The notes: generated by a model from the letters alone, not told the origin. Positions 1-7,344 are shown, counted from the stretch's first letter. The stretch: 11,179 bases of DNA from Acidimicrobiaceae bacterium (GCA_003514205.1 DORQ01000309.1:16536-27714); one strand, 5' to 3'. Numbers and translations: made by a program.

Positions 1-338
1 CCAACGTGGTTCACGCCAAAGGTCGACTCGATTCCCTGTTGTGTCTCAGTGCGCTTCGAGAGAAGTACCCCAGCGTTGTTGATGAGCACGTCGATGTGAT
101 CCAGCTGCTCAACAAGTTCGCTGGCGCACTGACGGACACTTCGGAGATCGGCTAGATCCAACGCGATCGTCTCGACGGCAGCGTAGGGAAACTTCTCAAG
201 GATGTCCGCCCGTGCCGCAGATGCCTTCGCTGCGTTGCGGCAAGCGAGAAACACTCGATCCCCAGCCGCCGCGAGCGACATCGCCGTCGCCTTTCCAATT
301 CCGGTATTCGCGCCAGTTATCACCACAGTTCGCTGCAT
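1..338 (-). CDS. Short-chain dehydrogenase/reductase (SDR), N-terminal part, cut by the window edge
   Basis: Reading the minus strand from an ATG at 338 gives 112 codons open to the window edge. The product starts with a beta strand followed by the SDR cofactor motif TGANTGIG (residues 8-15). A DLADL segment (about 61-65) probably contacts the adenine ring, NNAG is at 87-90, and the fragment ends in VNHV, which holds the conserved helix-4 Asn (residue 110). The Ser-Tyr-Lys active site would lie beyond the edge. TGANTGIG plus the VNHVG-type segment resembles classical NADP-dependent, retinol-dehydrogenase/WWOX-like SDRs. The substrate cannot be told. The ATG was chosen because the motif sits at the usual distance from it. 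There is no Shine-Dalgarno site, but a TAGCGT hexamer lies 6 nt upstream, so the mRNA may be leaderless. The gene is divergent from the DUF983 gene, with 50 bp between the two starts. Confidence 0.88.
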   Translation of the reverse strand, partial: MQRTVVITGANTGIGKATAMSLAAAGDRVFLACRNAAKASAARADILEKFPYAAVETIALDLADLRSVRQCASELVEQLDHIDVLINNAGVLLSKRTETQQGIESTFGVNHV

Positions 339-344
339 CCGAAC

Positions 345-350
345 ACGCTA
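345..350 (-). promoter_or_regulatory. Putative -10 element (TAGCGT) of a leaderless SDR transcript
   Basis: On the minus strand TAGCGT fits TANNNT and is followed by exactly 6 nt and then the SDR ATG. Transcription would therefore start at or next to the start codon. No convincing -35 hexamer is visible, which is common for actinobacterial leaderless promoters. The call rests on spacing and on the same layout at three other genes in the window. Confidence 0.35.
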
Positions 351-388
351 GTTGTTCTCTCGATGATGCACTCTGCGACACTGGGTGC

Positions 389-889
389 ATGGCTACGGCA
401 CAACCGATCCAAACAGACGCTCAGCTAGGCGTTTCGAATCTCAAGCTGCTGGCCCGCGGTGTTGTCGTGCGATGCCCGGCCTGCGGCGCCGGAGCGACCC
501 ACACTCGTTTCTTTCGCTTCAACACCCGTTGTCATCGTTGCGATCTCAAGTTTGATCGAATCGTGGGCCACTCAATCGGCTACGTCGGCATCAATACCAT
601 CGTTACCTTCTCTGCCACCTTTGTCGTGATGCTCTCGGGCGTGATTGCGATGCACCCCCGACTCAACATGACCGTGCTCTTTCTCATGACGTTTCCCGCA
701 GCAGCGTTGTTGCCAGTCATGATGATCCCTGTCTCGCACACGTTGTGGACTGCGATTGACCTCATCATGCGCCCGCTCCTACCAGGTGAGATCGACCCAC
801 GTTTCGTCCAGATCGACCCAGAGATGGGCAACTGGAAGCAAGATTCCGCGATCCGTCGTGACAGTTCTCCCGACAAGCCCATACCATGA
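389..889 (+). CDS. DUF983-like small membrane protein with N-terminal zinc ribbon
   Basis: The product has 166 residues. A zinc-ribbon-like part has the Cys pairs CPAC (29-32) and CHRC (48-51), separated by an aromatic, basic stretch. Two hydrophobic segments follow (about 65-87 and 93-118), then a polar C-terminal tail of about 35 residues. Cys pair, second Cys pair and two membrane helices in this order are the layout of DUF983 proteins, whose function is unknown. The frame is open further upstream to 212, but that part is antisense to the SDR gene and has atypical composition, so the ATG at 389 is preferred. No clear Shine-Dalgarno site precedes it. The stop is 48 bp before the oxidoreductase fusion on the same strand, so co-transcription is possible. 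The family call comes from recalled motif layout, not a search. Confidence 0.75.
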   Translation: MATAQPIQTDAQLGVSNLKLLARGVVVRCPACGAGATHTRFFRFNTRCHRCDLKFDRIVGHSIGYVGINTIVTFSATFVVMLSGVIAMHPRLNMTVLFLMTFPAAALLPVMMIPVSHTLWTAIDLIMRPLLPGEIDPRFVQIDPEMGNWKQDSAIRRDSSPDKPIP

Positions 890-937
890 CGACCTGATAC
901 GAACAGCGCCGCAGGGCTGTTCGAGAGAGTTTGAGAT

Positions 938-2977
938 ATGACGACCACCAAGTTGCGAGCAGGATTTGTCGGCGCAGGAGACATCTGCCCGGTCCATGTG
1001 GAATCAGTTCAGGCACTGCCAGACGTTGACATCGTTGGCGTTTGTGACCTCAATCGCCAACGAGCCGAGGAAGTCGGCGCAAAATACGGCATCGCCGTCT
1101 TTGATTCGTTAGCAGCCATGGTCGAAGCGGGAGCAAACGTCATCCATGTGCTGACACCCCCAGGAGCTCACGCTCGTGTCGCGATCGAGGCCATGGAGCT
1201 GGGATGCGACGTGCTGATCGAAAAGCCACTGGCTGAAAGCCTCGAAGACTGCGAGGCGGTCATTGAAGCGGCTCAGCGAACGGGCAGGGTTGCCACAGTC
1301 GACCATCTTCTCCTCTTCGACCCGGGTATCCAGCAGGCCATCGCCGCAGTCGAATCCGGCAAGATCGGCAAGGTCGTTGGCATCGACATCCTACGAGGCG
1401 GTGAGCTGCTCCCCTACGAGGGCGGTCCGCTTCCCGTGCACCTCAAAGATCCCGGTCACACCTTCAGAGACCTCGCGGTTCACCACTTCTATCTCTTCCA
1501 GAAGTTCCTGGGCCCGATCGAGGACGTGAAGGCAGAATGGCAAAGCTTGGGCGGGGAACCGTCCATCGCCTGGGACGAATGGAGAGCACTCGTTCGTTGC
1601 CGCGATGGCCTCGGACAGTTCCAGATCTCGTTCAATGCGAAACCTATGCAAAACCAGATCTTCCTGCACGGCACCAAAGGCGTCTTGCGTATCGATCTGT
1701 TCTCATTGTTTCAATCGACCCGAACGTTTTTTCCACTGCCCCGCCCCGTCGAGCGGCTTATCAATGTCGCCATCGACAGCGTGGGCCCCTTGGTGCAAAC
1801 CCCCGTATCAGTGTTCAAGTTCGCCACAAAGAAGGTGCAACGCCTCCAAGGGGTCCGCAACCATGTCGCCGAGTTCTATCGCCGGATCGCTGCGGGGGAA
1901 CCTCAGGAGGTGACCCTGGCAGATGCAATGGAACTCGTCCGTTGGAACGAGGTCGTGGCACAGGCTGCCACCATCGAGTACCAGGAGCGTCTCAAACCCT
2001 ATGAGACGCTCGCACCAACCGCAGACGTCGTCATCACTGGAGCATCTGGCTCCTTCGGTGGAGCAATCCTGCAGCGACTCCTCACCACCAACCAGAGCAT
2101 CCGCGCATTGGTCCGCCGGATCCCCGACCACCCCATTGACGGGGTTGAGTACGCCATTGGCAATCTCGGCGATCCGGAGTTCGTGGATCGAGCCCTCGCT
2201 GGCGCTACCAAGGTGATTCACTGCGCGGCAGTGGTGAAGGGCACCGAGGAAGACCACCTGGCCGGCACGGTAGTCGGAACTCAGAATGTGGTTGACAGCG
2301 CACTCAAGCACGGGATCACCCAAGTGGTGTACGTCTCGTCAATGTCGGTAGTGGACAACTTCGGGCTCGACGGAAAACTCGTTGACGAGACCGTAGCCAC
2401 CGAACCTCGCTCCAACGAACGGGGCGCCTACACAAAGTCGAAACTCGCTGCCGAGCAGATCGTGCGTTCGGCTGTGAAGGAACGGGGTTTGCCAGCAATC
2501 ATTCTTCGGCCAGGGGCAATCATCGGCGGTGGAGTTGCTCTGTCCGGGCTCGCTGGGGCAATGGGTGGAGGTGCAAACCGCTTCCTCGTGCTGGGAGACG
2601 GCGAGGTGCAGGTGCCATTGGTGTACGTCGACGACGCCGTCGACGCCGTGTTCTGTGCGCTTGATTCTGACGTCACCACTGGAGAAGTGCTCCAAATCGC
2701 TGATAATCAGCCCTGGACGCAGAACCGTGTTCTGTCGCTCCTCAACCCGGCCAAGAAGATCACCCACGTGCCACGCCCAGTGGTCTTCAAGTTGGGCAAA
2801 GCCACGGAGCCACTGTTCGCAAAGATGGGCAAGACATCGCCCTTGTCGGAGTATCGCCTTCGTTCCGGACTGTCCAAGATGCAGTTCCAAAGCACCCGTG
2901 CGAAGGAGATCATCGGCTGGGAACCCACGGTAGGGGTCACTGAGGGAATCCGGCGCTACGCCGAGTCCCTCAAGTAG
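938..2977 (+). CDS. Fusion of Gfo/Idh/MocA-family oxidoreductase with extended SDR (NAD-dependent epimerase/dehydratase)
   Basis: This 679-residue protein has two dinucleotide-binding halves. Residues 1 to about 350 form a Gfo/Idh/MocA oxidoreductase. It shows the Rossmann glycines VGAGDI (11-16), the signature EKPL (95-98) and a DLAVHH segment (178-183) that probably supplies the active-site Asp/His. Residues 361-679 form an extended SDR, with TGASGSFG (367-374), the Ser of VSSMS (about 467) and the catalytic pair Y498/K502 (YTKSK). A C-terminal substrate-binding part ends with GWEPTVGVTEGIRRY (660-674), as in epimerases. Gfo/Idh/MocA enzymes oxidise or reduce sugar (often nucleotide-sugar) hydroxyls, and extended SDRs epimerise, dehydrate or reduce similar substrates. 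Two-step processing of one sugar is a reasonable inference, but the substrate is unknown. Residues 255-305 form an unusually aromatic and basic stretch. The frame is continuous with no internal stop. The gene is convergent with the glycosyltransferase, 8 bp away. Confidence 0.9.
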   Translation: MTTTKLRAGFVGAGDICPVHVESVQALPDVDIVGVCDLNRQRAEEVGAKYGIAVFDSLAAMVEAGANVIHVLTPPGAHARVAIEAMELGCDVLIEKPLAESLEDCEAVIEAAQRTGRVATVDHLLLFDPGIQQAIAAVESGKIGKVVGIDILRGGELLPYEGGPLPVHLKDPGHTFRDLAVHHFYLFQKFLGPIEDVKAEWQSLGGEPSIAWDEWRALVRCRDGLGQFQISFNAKPMQNQIFLHGTKGVLRIDLFSLFQSTRTFFPLPRPVERLINVAIDSVGPLVQTPVSVFKFATKKVQRLQGVRNHVAEFYRRIAAGEPQEVTLADAMELVRWNEVVAQAATIEYQERLKPYETLAPTADVVITGASGSFGGAILQRLLTTNQSIRALVRRIPDHPIDGVEYAIGNLGDPEFVDRALAGATKVIHCAAVVKGTEEDHLAGTVVGTQNVVDSALKHGITQVVYVSSMSVVDNFGLDGKLVDETVATEPRSNERGAYTKSKLAAEQIVRSAVKERGLPAIILRPGAIIGGGVALSGLAGAMGGGANRFLVLGDGEVQVPLVYVDDAVDAVFCALDSDVTTGEVLQIADNQPWTQNRVLSLLNPAKKITHVPRPVVFKLGKATEPLFAKMGKTSPLSEYRLRSGLSKMQFQSTRAKEIIGWEPTVGVTEGIRRYAESLK

Positions 2978-2985
2978 TTCGAACC

Positions 2986-4290
2986 TCAGATATCTCTGCC
3001 TACCTCCTCGAGGTAGATCTCGTGAAGCCGGTTGGTATTCACGGTGACGTTGTGCTCGCGCTCTACTTTGTCGCGGCCCGCTCTACCCATCTCCGCCCTC
3101 AGCTCTGGGTGTTCCTTCATTCGCTGAAGCGCTCCTGCCAAGGCTTCGGAGTCACGAGTTCGCACGAGGAGGCCTTCGACACCGTCGGTGACGAGTTCCA
3201 TGACCCCGGCCTGCAGCGAGGAAACCACCGGTCGACCCGAGGACAGACATTCGGTCAAGAAGTTGGGAATGCCGTCCTGGTGGCCATCGGGTGCCCGGCA
3301 ACACGCGAGGCAGCCAATGTCGGACCATTCGATCCACTCGCGAACTTTGGTGGAGTTCACCTTGCCGACAAAGTCGATTGAGTCACTCAACCCGGCGGAG
3401 TTCGTCTGCTGCTTCAGCTCGTCGAGGAACCCGGGAGCGTTGGCCAGTTCACCGCCAATGAGTTTGACCTCGGTCTCAATGCCGCGCTGCTTCAGAATCC
3501 GGCAGGCCTCAATGAGGTAGGCGTGGCCTTTGCAGGGTTCAAACGACGCAACCACCACAATACGTAATGGCCGGTCTCCGTGATCAGGGTTTGGTTCAAG
3601 GAACCGGAACTGATCGATATCGAGCCCGTGATACACGACATGGCCTTTCGATTCGGCAGCCTCGCCAAAACTCAGCCGGAGTTGCTCTGCACCATCTCGA
3701 GTGCAGCAGAAGTAGAACTCGGCCTCGGCAAGTTTGTCCTGAAGCCCTTCATGTCGAACTTGGATGTCGTGCGCGTGCCCGGTGAACGAGTAGGGAATCC
3801 CCGTCAGTCGCTTGATGACGAGAGCGGCATGGGTGGGGTAGGTCGCGAAGTGAGCATGCACATGTTCGATCCCCAGAGCTTCCATTCTGAGCGCCATCGC
3901 TGCGGCAATTGGGGTCAGCACGAAGGTCCGAAGGAAGAAGTCTGGGGCAGACTTGTTCTCCCGAATGCCCCATTTCCAGGCGGCGAGATATCCCGACGGG
4001 TCACGCCTGAGCCAAGTGAGCTGCGCCTTGATGACCTCTGGCGACAGGAGTTTGAAGTAGTGAGCTCGCGAATCGAGCGATTTCGCCTCGTCGTGAACCG
4101 TGCCTTCTTGATGATGCACCAAGGAGAAGAGTTCGATCGGTACGCCCATCTTTTCGAGGGCGTTCATCTCACGTAGCTGGTACGTGTCGTTCACTTTCGG
4201 AAACCGCGAGACGAGCATCGCGATTTTGGGAAACCTCCGTGCAGGAGCAAGTTCGGAGTCATCGTTCAGAGCCATGGTTGGAGGGGCCAT
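2986..4290 (-). CDS. GT4-type glycosyltransferase (group 1)
   Basis: The protein has 434 residues and two Rossmann-like halves (GT-B fold). The N-terminal half shows a start strand with an SRFPK segment (28-32), HVHAHFATYPTH (143-154) and SFTGHAHDI (168-176), all typical of GT4 enzymes of the WcaL/exopolysaccharide type. The C-terminal half has VYHGLDID (219-226), the donor-site Lys in CKGHAYLIEA (253-262), and DGIPNFLTE (339-347), which is the EX7E motif with Asp for the first Glu, followed by PVVSS and a GVMELVTDG segment. It should transfer a sugar from a nucleotide-sugar donor to a lipid-linked or surface glycan on the cytoplasmic side. Donor and acceptor are unknown. No signal peptide or membrane segment is seen. 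The ATG at 4290 was chosen because TACCCT lies 6 nt upstream (leaderless type). An ATG 15 nt downstream is the alternative. It is divergent from the methyltransferase gene. Confidence 0.9.
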   Translation of the reverse strand: MAPPTMALNDDSELAPARRFPKIAMLVSRFPKVNDTYQLREMNALEKMGVPIELFSLVHHQEGTVHDEAKSLDSRAHYFKLLSPEVIKAQLTWLRRDPSGYLAAWKWGIRENKSAPDFFLRTFVLTPIAAAMALRMEALGIEHVHAHFATYPTHAALVIKRLTGIPYSFTGHAHDIQVRHEGLQDKLAEAEFYFCCTRDGAEQLRLSFGEAAESKGHVVYHGLDIDQFRFLEPNPDHGDRPLRIVVVASFEPCKGHAYLIEACRILKQRGIETEVKLIGGELANAPGFLDELKQQTNSAGLSDSIDFVGKVNSTKVREWIEWSDIGCLACCRAPDGHQDGIPNFLTECLSSGRPVVSSLQAGVMELVTDGVEGLLVRTRDSEALAGALQRMKEHPELRAEMGRAGRDKVEREHNVTVNTNRLHEIYLEEVGRDI

Positions 4291-4296
4291 CTTCTG

Positions 4297-4302
4297 AGGG
4301 TA
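4297..4302 (-). promoter_or_regulatory. Putative -10 element (TACCCT) of a leaderless glycosyltransferase transcript
   Basis: Minus-strand TACCCT (TANNNT) is followed by 6 nt and then the ATG of the glycosyltransferase gene, which has no convincing Shine-Dalgarno site. The -35 region is weak. The 16-bp repeats that begin about 120 bp upstream carry TTGAC on this strand and could belong to a second, upstream promoter or operator region. Confidence 0.33.
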
Positions 4303-4424
4303 GCGCTCGCAGAAGATTCAGCGAAGTTCGTTGCACTGTGGCTCAGATCCCCGAGCGGTCAACTGAACGCTGGGAGGTGGTTTCTCAACCGGTCGATGAC
4401 GCAGTGTGGAATTGGTCTGTACAG

Positions 4425-4472
4425 TCAATGATCTGCATGGTCAATGATCTGGATGGTCAATGATCTGCATGA
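4425..4472. repeat. Three perfect-phase tandem copies of a 16-bp repeat in a divergent intergenic region
   Basis: The unit TCAATGATCTGCATGG occurs at 4425-4440, 4441-4456 (one change, C to G at unit position 12) and 4457-4472 (last base A). A further TGATCT lies at 4482-4487. Each junction reads TGATCT[G/C...]GGTCA, so the repeats also create TGA...TCA half-sites, and on the minus strand TTGACC/TTGACT recurs every 16 bp. The repeats sit between the divergent glycosyltransferase and methyltransferase starts, 45 bp before the latter. They may be an array of regulator-binding sites or a slippage-prone microsatellite. The sequence does not decide which. Confidence 0.9.
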
Positions 4473-4517
4473 CGAGACAACTGATCTCGATTCTGCTGAA
4501 CGCCGCGGAGGACGTCG

Positions 4518-5312
4518 ATGCTGAAACCACTCGAACAAATTGAGAACTTGGCGTATGGACCGCGACCCCTCGCCAGCTTCGCGTCGGTGCTCTTCGGCCG
4601 AGTGCTGCACAAGGTCCCTGCCGCTGCCCATCGCCTCTTCGATGGCACCGGCTGTGAATGCACTGTGTGTGGCGCACAGCTCAAGTCCTTCGGCCATACC
4701 CACCGACCTGATCATCTTTCCTGCCCCATCTGCGGCGCCATCGACCGAGATCGCTTCCATCAGCTGATCTTGCAGCGGAGAACGGGTTTCTACGACGACG
4801 CTCCGAAGTCGCTCCTGCACATCGCTCCCGAACCCGTACTCGAGCCCGTCTTTCGGGCCACTCCCCAGTTGCGATACGTCTCAGGCGACCTCATGCGTCC
4901 GAACGTCACGCACAAGGTGGACATCTGCAATATGCAGTTCGAGGATAACGAGTTCGATTTCGCGTTCTGTAGCCACGTACTCGAGCACGTCCCAGATGAT
5001 TCAGCCGCAATGAGGGAGTTCGCCAGAGTGGTGAAGCCCACGGGGAAGATTCTGTTCGCGTTTCCACAAGGAACTACTCCGACCACTGAAGACCCCACCC
5101 TCACCAACCGGAAGGAGCGCATCCGCCGGTTCGGCCAGATCGACCACCTGAGAATGTACGGTCCTGATGTGGTTGAGCGCTTCGAGCAGGCTGGCCTTGC
5201 AGTCACCACGCTTCGCCCGCGCGACCTGTGCGATCCCGCAGAGATGATTCGGCTTGGTTTCAACGTGCCTGTTGACCTCGTCGCCTATCTGTGCGAGCCC
5301 GCGAAGCACTAA
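4518..5312 (+). CDS. SAM-dependent class I methyltransferase with N-terminal zinc ribbon
   Basis: The protein has 264 residues. A Cys4 zinc ribbon lies near the N-terminus: CTVC (48-51) and CPIC (69-72), the second followed by GAIDRDR. A Methyltransf_11-like domain follows. Its motif I is atypical (LLHIAPEP, 99-106, without the usual GxGxG). After it come SGDL (122-125), the acidic DICNMQFEDNEFD segment (135-147), the characteristic CSHVLEHVPDD (151-161) and RVVKPTGKI (170-178). A C-terminal FGQIDHLRMYG (205-215) is typical of this subfamily, which often lies beside glycosyltransferases. It probably methylates a sugar or glycan, but the acceptor is unknown. The start is well supported: GGAGGA at 4507-4512 lies 5 nt before the ATG. 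It is divergent from the glycosyltransferase and convergent with the acyl-CoA synthetase, with a hairpin between. Confidence 0.85.
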   Translation: MLKPLEQIENLAYGPRPLASFASVLFGRVLHKVPAAAHRLFDGTGCECTVCGAQLKSFGHTHRPDHLSCPICGAIDRDRFHQLILQRRTGFYDDAPKSLLHIAPEPVLEPVFRATPQLRYVSGDLMRPNVTHKVDICNMQFEDNEFDFAFCSHVLEHVPDDSAAMREFARVVKPTGKILFAFPQGTTPTTEDPTLTNRKERIRRFGQIDHLRMYGPDVVERFEQAGLAVTTLRPRDLCDPAEMIRLGFNVPVDLVAYLCEPAKH

Positions 5313-5355
5313 CAGTCCAGCCAACGACCACACGTTGTCGAGCCTTCAGGTAGTG

Positions 5356-5387
5356 GGCTTGTCACTCCTAGAAAGGAGTGACAAGCC
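5356..5387. terminator. Perfect 14-bp hairpin between convergent genes, probable bidirectional terminator without U-tract
   Basis: GGCTTGTCACTCCT (5356-5369) pairs perfectly with AGGAGTGACAAGCC (5374-5387) around an AGAA loop. It lies 44 bp after the methyltransferase stop and 22 bp after the synthetase stop on the other strand. Neither side has a run of T after the stem, so it would be a U-less type of terminator, as described for high-GC Gram-positive bacteria. An mRNA-stabilising 3' stem is the alternative. Confidence 0.72.
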
Positions 5388-5408
5388 GTGCACCGTGCCG
5401 AGTCGCAC

Positions 5409-7205
5409 TCAGGAATACAGCGATTCAATCTCGTCTGAGAACGTGCTGTGAATTCCTCGGCGCTTGAGCTTGGAGGTTGGGGTCAGCAGCTCAGAATCCG
5501 GCAGCCACTCGTCACCGAGCACTTTGACCTTCTTGACCCGCTCGGCGTTGTTGAAGACACCCATAGCTTCGGCCAAGCCCTCATTGATCGCCGCCAGAAC
5601 GCTGGGCTCATTCGCCAGCTCAGCCAGCGATTTGCCCTCAAGGCCATGCTCTGCGGCCCAGACAGGTGCGACATCAGGATCCAGAACCACCAGCGCTGAG
5701 ACGAATGGCCGATTGTCGCCAATCGCACAGGCTTGGCCAACCAGTGGAATCGACTTCAGCGCTGATTCGAGATTCGCCGGGCTGATGTTCTTGCCCCCAG
5801 CGGTGATAATGAGCTCCTTCTTGCGGTCAACGATTTTGAGATACCCGTCTTCGTCGAGTTCCCCGATGTCTCCGGTGTGGACCCAACCGTCATCATCAAT
5901 GGTCTCAGCGGTCTTCTCAGCATCGTTCAGGTATCCCTTGAAGACGTTTCCGCCTCGGAAGATCACCTCTCCGTCCTCTGCGAGGGCCACCGTCACCCCA
6001 GGCACAGCGGGCCCAACACTGCCTGCCTTTACACGGTAGGGCGCGAAGGTAATCGGTCCGCTGGATTCGCTCATCCCGTAGATCTCCGCAATTGGCACAC
6101 CAATTGCCCGGAACCATCGGAACATGTCGGGGGCCATTGGCGCTGCGCCAGTGACGGCGAGAACAAGTTCGTCGAGACCAACGAGGCCACGAATGGTCGA
6201 GAACGCAACGGCGTCCAAAAAGCCGTAGGTGTCGATCTCCTCTTGAGAGGCAGTACCCAACGCCATCTTCTCGACGATGGGAATCGCTGCTGCAACTGCT
6301 TCGTCGACTTTCTCCTTCTTCTCGGGATCAGCTGACAAGGCCGCATTTACTCCCGAGTAGATCTTCTCCCACACTCGAGGGACGCCAAACATGATGTTGG
6401 GTTTGACCTCGCGTGCGTAGGCCGCGATTTGGCCTGGGTCAGGACAACACGCAACCTCGTACCCCATCATGGCTGAGCCGTAGTGGCTTGTCGCGCGCTC
6501 AGCGATATGAGCCATCGGCAGATACGAAACCACCCGCTGACCCACCATTTCCTGCAGATCGAAGGACTCCCTGAGGGCCTCGAGTGTCCAACAAATGTTG
6601 GCATGGTCGAGCATCACGCCCTTGGGATTGCCAGTGGTGCCTGAGGTGTAGATGATGGTCGCGAGATCCGAGGGCTGGGCGACATTGGCACATGAGTCAA
6701 GGTCGATGGGTTCGGCGGCGAGCAGGTCTGCCCAGGTTCCATCGCCTCCTGATCCATCGATCAGGAAGATCGCCTCAAGGTTTGGCAACTGTGCTCGCAC
6801 TGGAGCGAACCGATCGAGGAAGCCTTCATCCTCAAGGATTGCGAACTTCGCCTCACAATGGCCGACGAGATATTCGATCTGGTCAGAAGAAGATGAGTTG
6901 TAGATCGAGACCGGCGTCGCTCCAAGCACCAACACTGCAAGGTCCGCAATGTGGAACTCGTAACGATTTCGAATCATCAGTACGACCCGATCGCCTCGTT
7001 GGACCCCTCGTGCCTGCAGTCCAGCCGCAACGCGGGCCACCGCAGCCTTGAGTTCACCGAAAGTCATCGACTTCCAGTCCTCGCCGTCCATCCATCGAAG
7101 AGCTGTGACGTCGCTATTGGCGCTGGCGGTCTTCAAGAACTCAGTGACGACAGTCAGGCCTTCAACGCGAGCCTCAATCGCTTCGTGGGTCGATGTGGTG
7201 GTCAA
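5409..7205 (-). CDS. Long-chain acyl-CoA synthetase (AMP-forming, FadD15-like)
   Basis: The protein has 598 residues, the usual length for bacterial long-chain fatty acid-CoA ligases. It belongs to the ANL superfamily. The P-loop is YTSGTTGNPKG (186-196), the A5 motif is YGMSES (376-381), A7 is HTGDIGELD (443-451) and A8 is DRKKELIITAGGKNISP (460-476). The C-terminal lysine motif A10 is TPTSKLKRR (575-583). It should convert fatty acid, ATP and CoA to acyl-CoA, AMP and PPi at the cytoplasmic side of the membrane. The chain length is not readable. The start is taken as TTG at 7205 because AAGGGGG lies 5 nt before it. An in-frame ATG at 7232 would add nine residues but has no ribosome-binding site. 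It is divergent from the thiolase gene, which points to a shared fatty-acid control region. It could also activate other carboxylic acids. Confidence 0.93.
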   Translation of the reverse strand: MTTTSTHEAIEARVEGLTVVTEFLKTASANSDVTALRWMDGEDWKSMTFGELKAAVARVAAGLQARGVQRGDRVVLMIRNRYEFHIADLAVLVLGATPVSIYNSSSSDQIEYLVGHCEAKFAILEDEGFLDRFAPVRAQLPNLEAIFLIDGSGGDGTWADLLAAEPIDLDSCANVAQPSDLATIIYTSGTTGNPKGVMLDHANICWTLEALRESFDLQEMVGQRVVSYLPMAHIAERATSHYGSAMMGYEVACCPDPGQIAAYAREVKPNIMFGVPRVWEKIYSGVNAALSADPEKKEKVDEAVAAAIPIVEKMALGTASQEEIDTYGFLDAVAFSTIRGLVGLDELVLAVTGAAPMAPDMFRWFRAIGVPIAEIYGMSESSGPITFAPYRVKAGSVGPAVPGVTVALAEDGEVIFRGGNVFKGYLNDAEKTAETIDDDGWVHTGDIGELDEDGYLKIVDRKKELIITAGGKNISPANLESALKSIPLVGQACAIGDNRPFVSALVVLDPDVAPVWAAEHGLEGKSLAELANEPSVLAAINEGLAEAMGVFNNAERVKKVKVLGDEWLPDSELLTPTSKLKRRGIHSTFSDEIESLYS

Positions 7206-7210
7206 GGAAT

Positions 7211-7217
7211 CCCCCTT
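7211..7217 (-). promoter_or_regulatory. Shine-Dalgarno site that decides the synthetase start
   Basis: Minus-strand AAGGGGG is placed 5 nt before the TTG at 7205. The upstream in-frame ATG at 7232 has no purine-rich site, and this Shine-Dalgarno site would lie inside its coding part. The TTG start is therefore preferred. Confidence 0.6.
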
Positions 7218-7313
7218 ATTTCGGCGTCCCATATGGGCGTAAGCACGTCAGTGTAGCCCTCAGTTGCTGGGGATGGACCTCAACCCAACATGGGCGAACT
7301 CATCACGTGCCGC

Positions 7314-7343
7314 TTGGCAAAACTTGACCAGTCAGTCTAGTTT
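7314..7343 (+). promoter_or_regulatory. Putative thiolase promoter (TTGGCA, 18 bp, TAGTTT)
   Basis: TTGGCA at 7314-7319 matches five of six consensus -35 bases. TAGTTT at 7338-7343 is a weaker -10 (TANNNT). The spacing is 18 bp. Transcription would start near 7350, leaving a short leader with GAGAGG as ribosome-binding site before the ATG at 7373. Other placements of the -10 are possible. Confidence 0.4.
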
Positions 7344-7344
7344 T
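7319..7344. promoter_or_regulatory. 26-bp dyad, candidate repressor operator between acyl-CoA synthetase and thiolase
   Basis: The left arm AAAACTTGAC (7319-7328) and the right arm GTCTAGTTTT (7335-7344) are inverted repeats matching at 9 of 10 positions, separated by CAGTCA. The dyad covers the spacer and -10 of the proposed thiolase promoter, where a bound protein would block RNA polymerase. It lies in the only control region shared by two divergent acyl-CoA genes. Size and symmetry suit a dimeric TetR-family regulator (as for FadR/KstR-type control), but no regulator gene is in the window and the motif is not one I recognise. Confidence 0.5.

Noticed and set aside
212..388. Upstream extension of the DUF983 reading frame
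   Set aside because: The 59 extra residues are antisense to the start of the SDR gene, are Pro/Ser/Arg-rich without family features, and precede a good ATG at 389 placed at the usual distance from the zinc ribbon.
1808..2323. Long open minus-strand frames inside the oxidoreductase fusion (also 2339-2890 and 7457-8218 inside the fusion and thiolase)
   Set aside because: They lie fully opposite clear enzyme genes, their products have no recognisable motifs, and such antisense frames are normal in GC-rich coding DNA.
3000..3016. Small hairpin CTACCTC-CTC-GAGGTAG as terminator of the oxidoreductase fusion
   Set aside because: A 7-bp stem with a 3-nt loop and no T-run, lying inside the last codons of the glycosyltransferase gene. 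Codon constraints explain it as well as a terminator would.
3580..4176. 198-codon plus-strand frame opposite the glycosyltransferase
   Set aside because: It is an antisense shadow of a gene with full GT4 motifs, and its product shows no domain signal.
4350..4405. tRNA-like stretch (GAGCGGTCAACTGAACGC) upstream of the methyltransferase
   Set aside because: It recalls a Ser/Leu tRNA D-arm, but no matching acceptor stem, anticodon arm or TTCGA-type T-loop follows.
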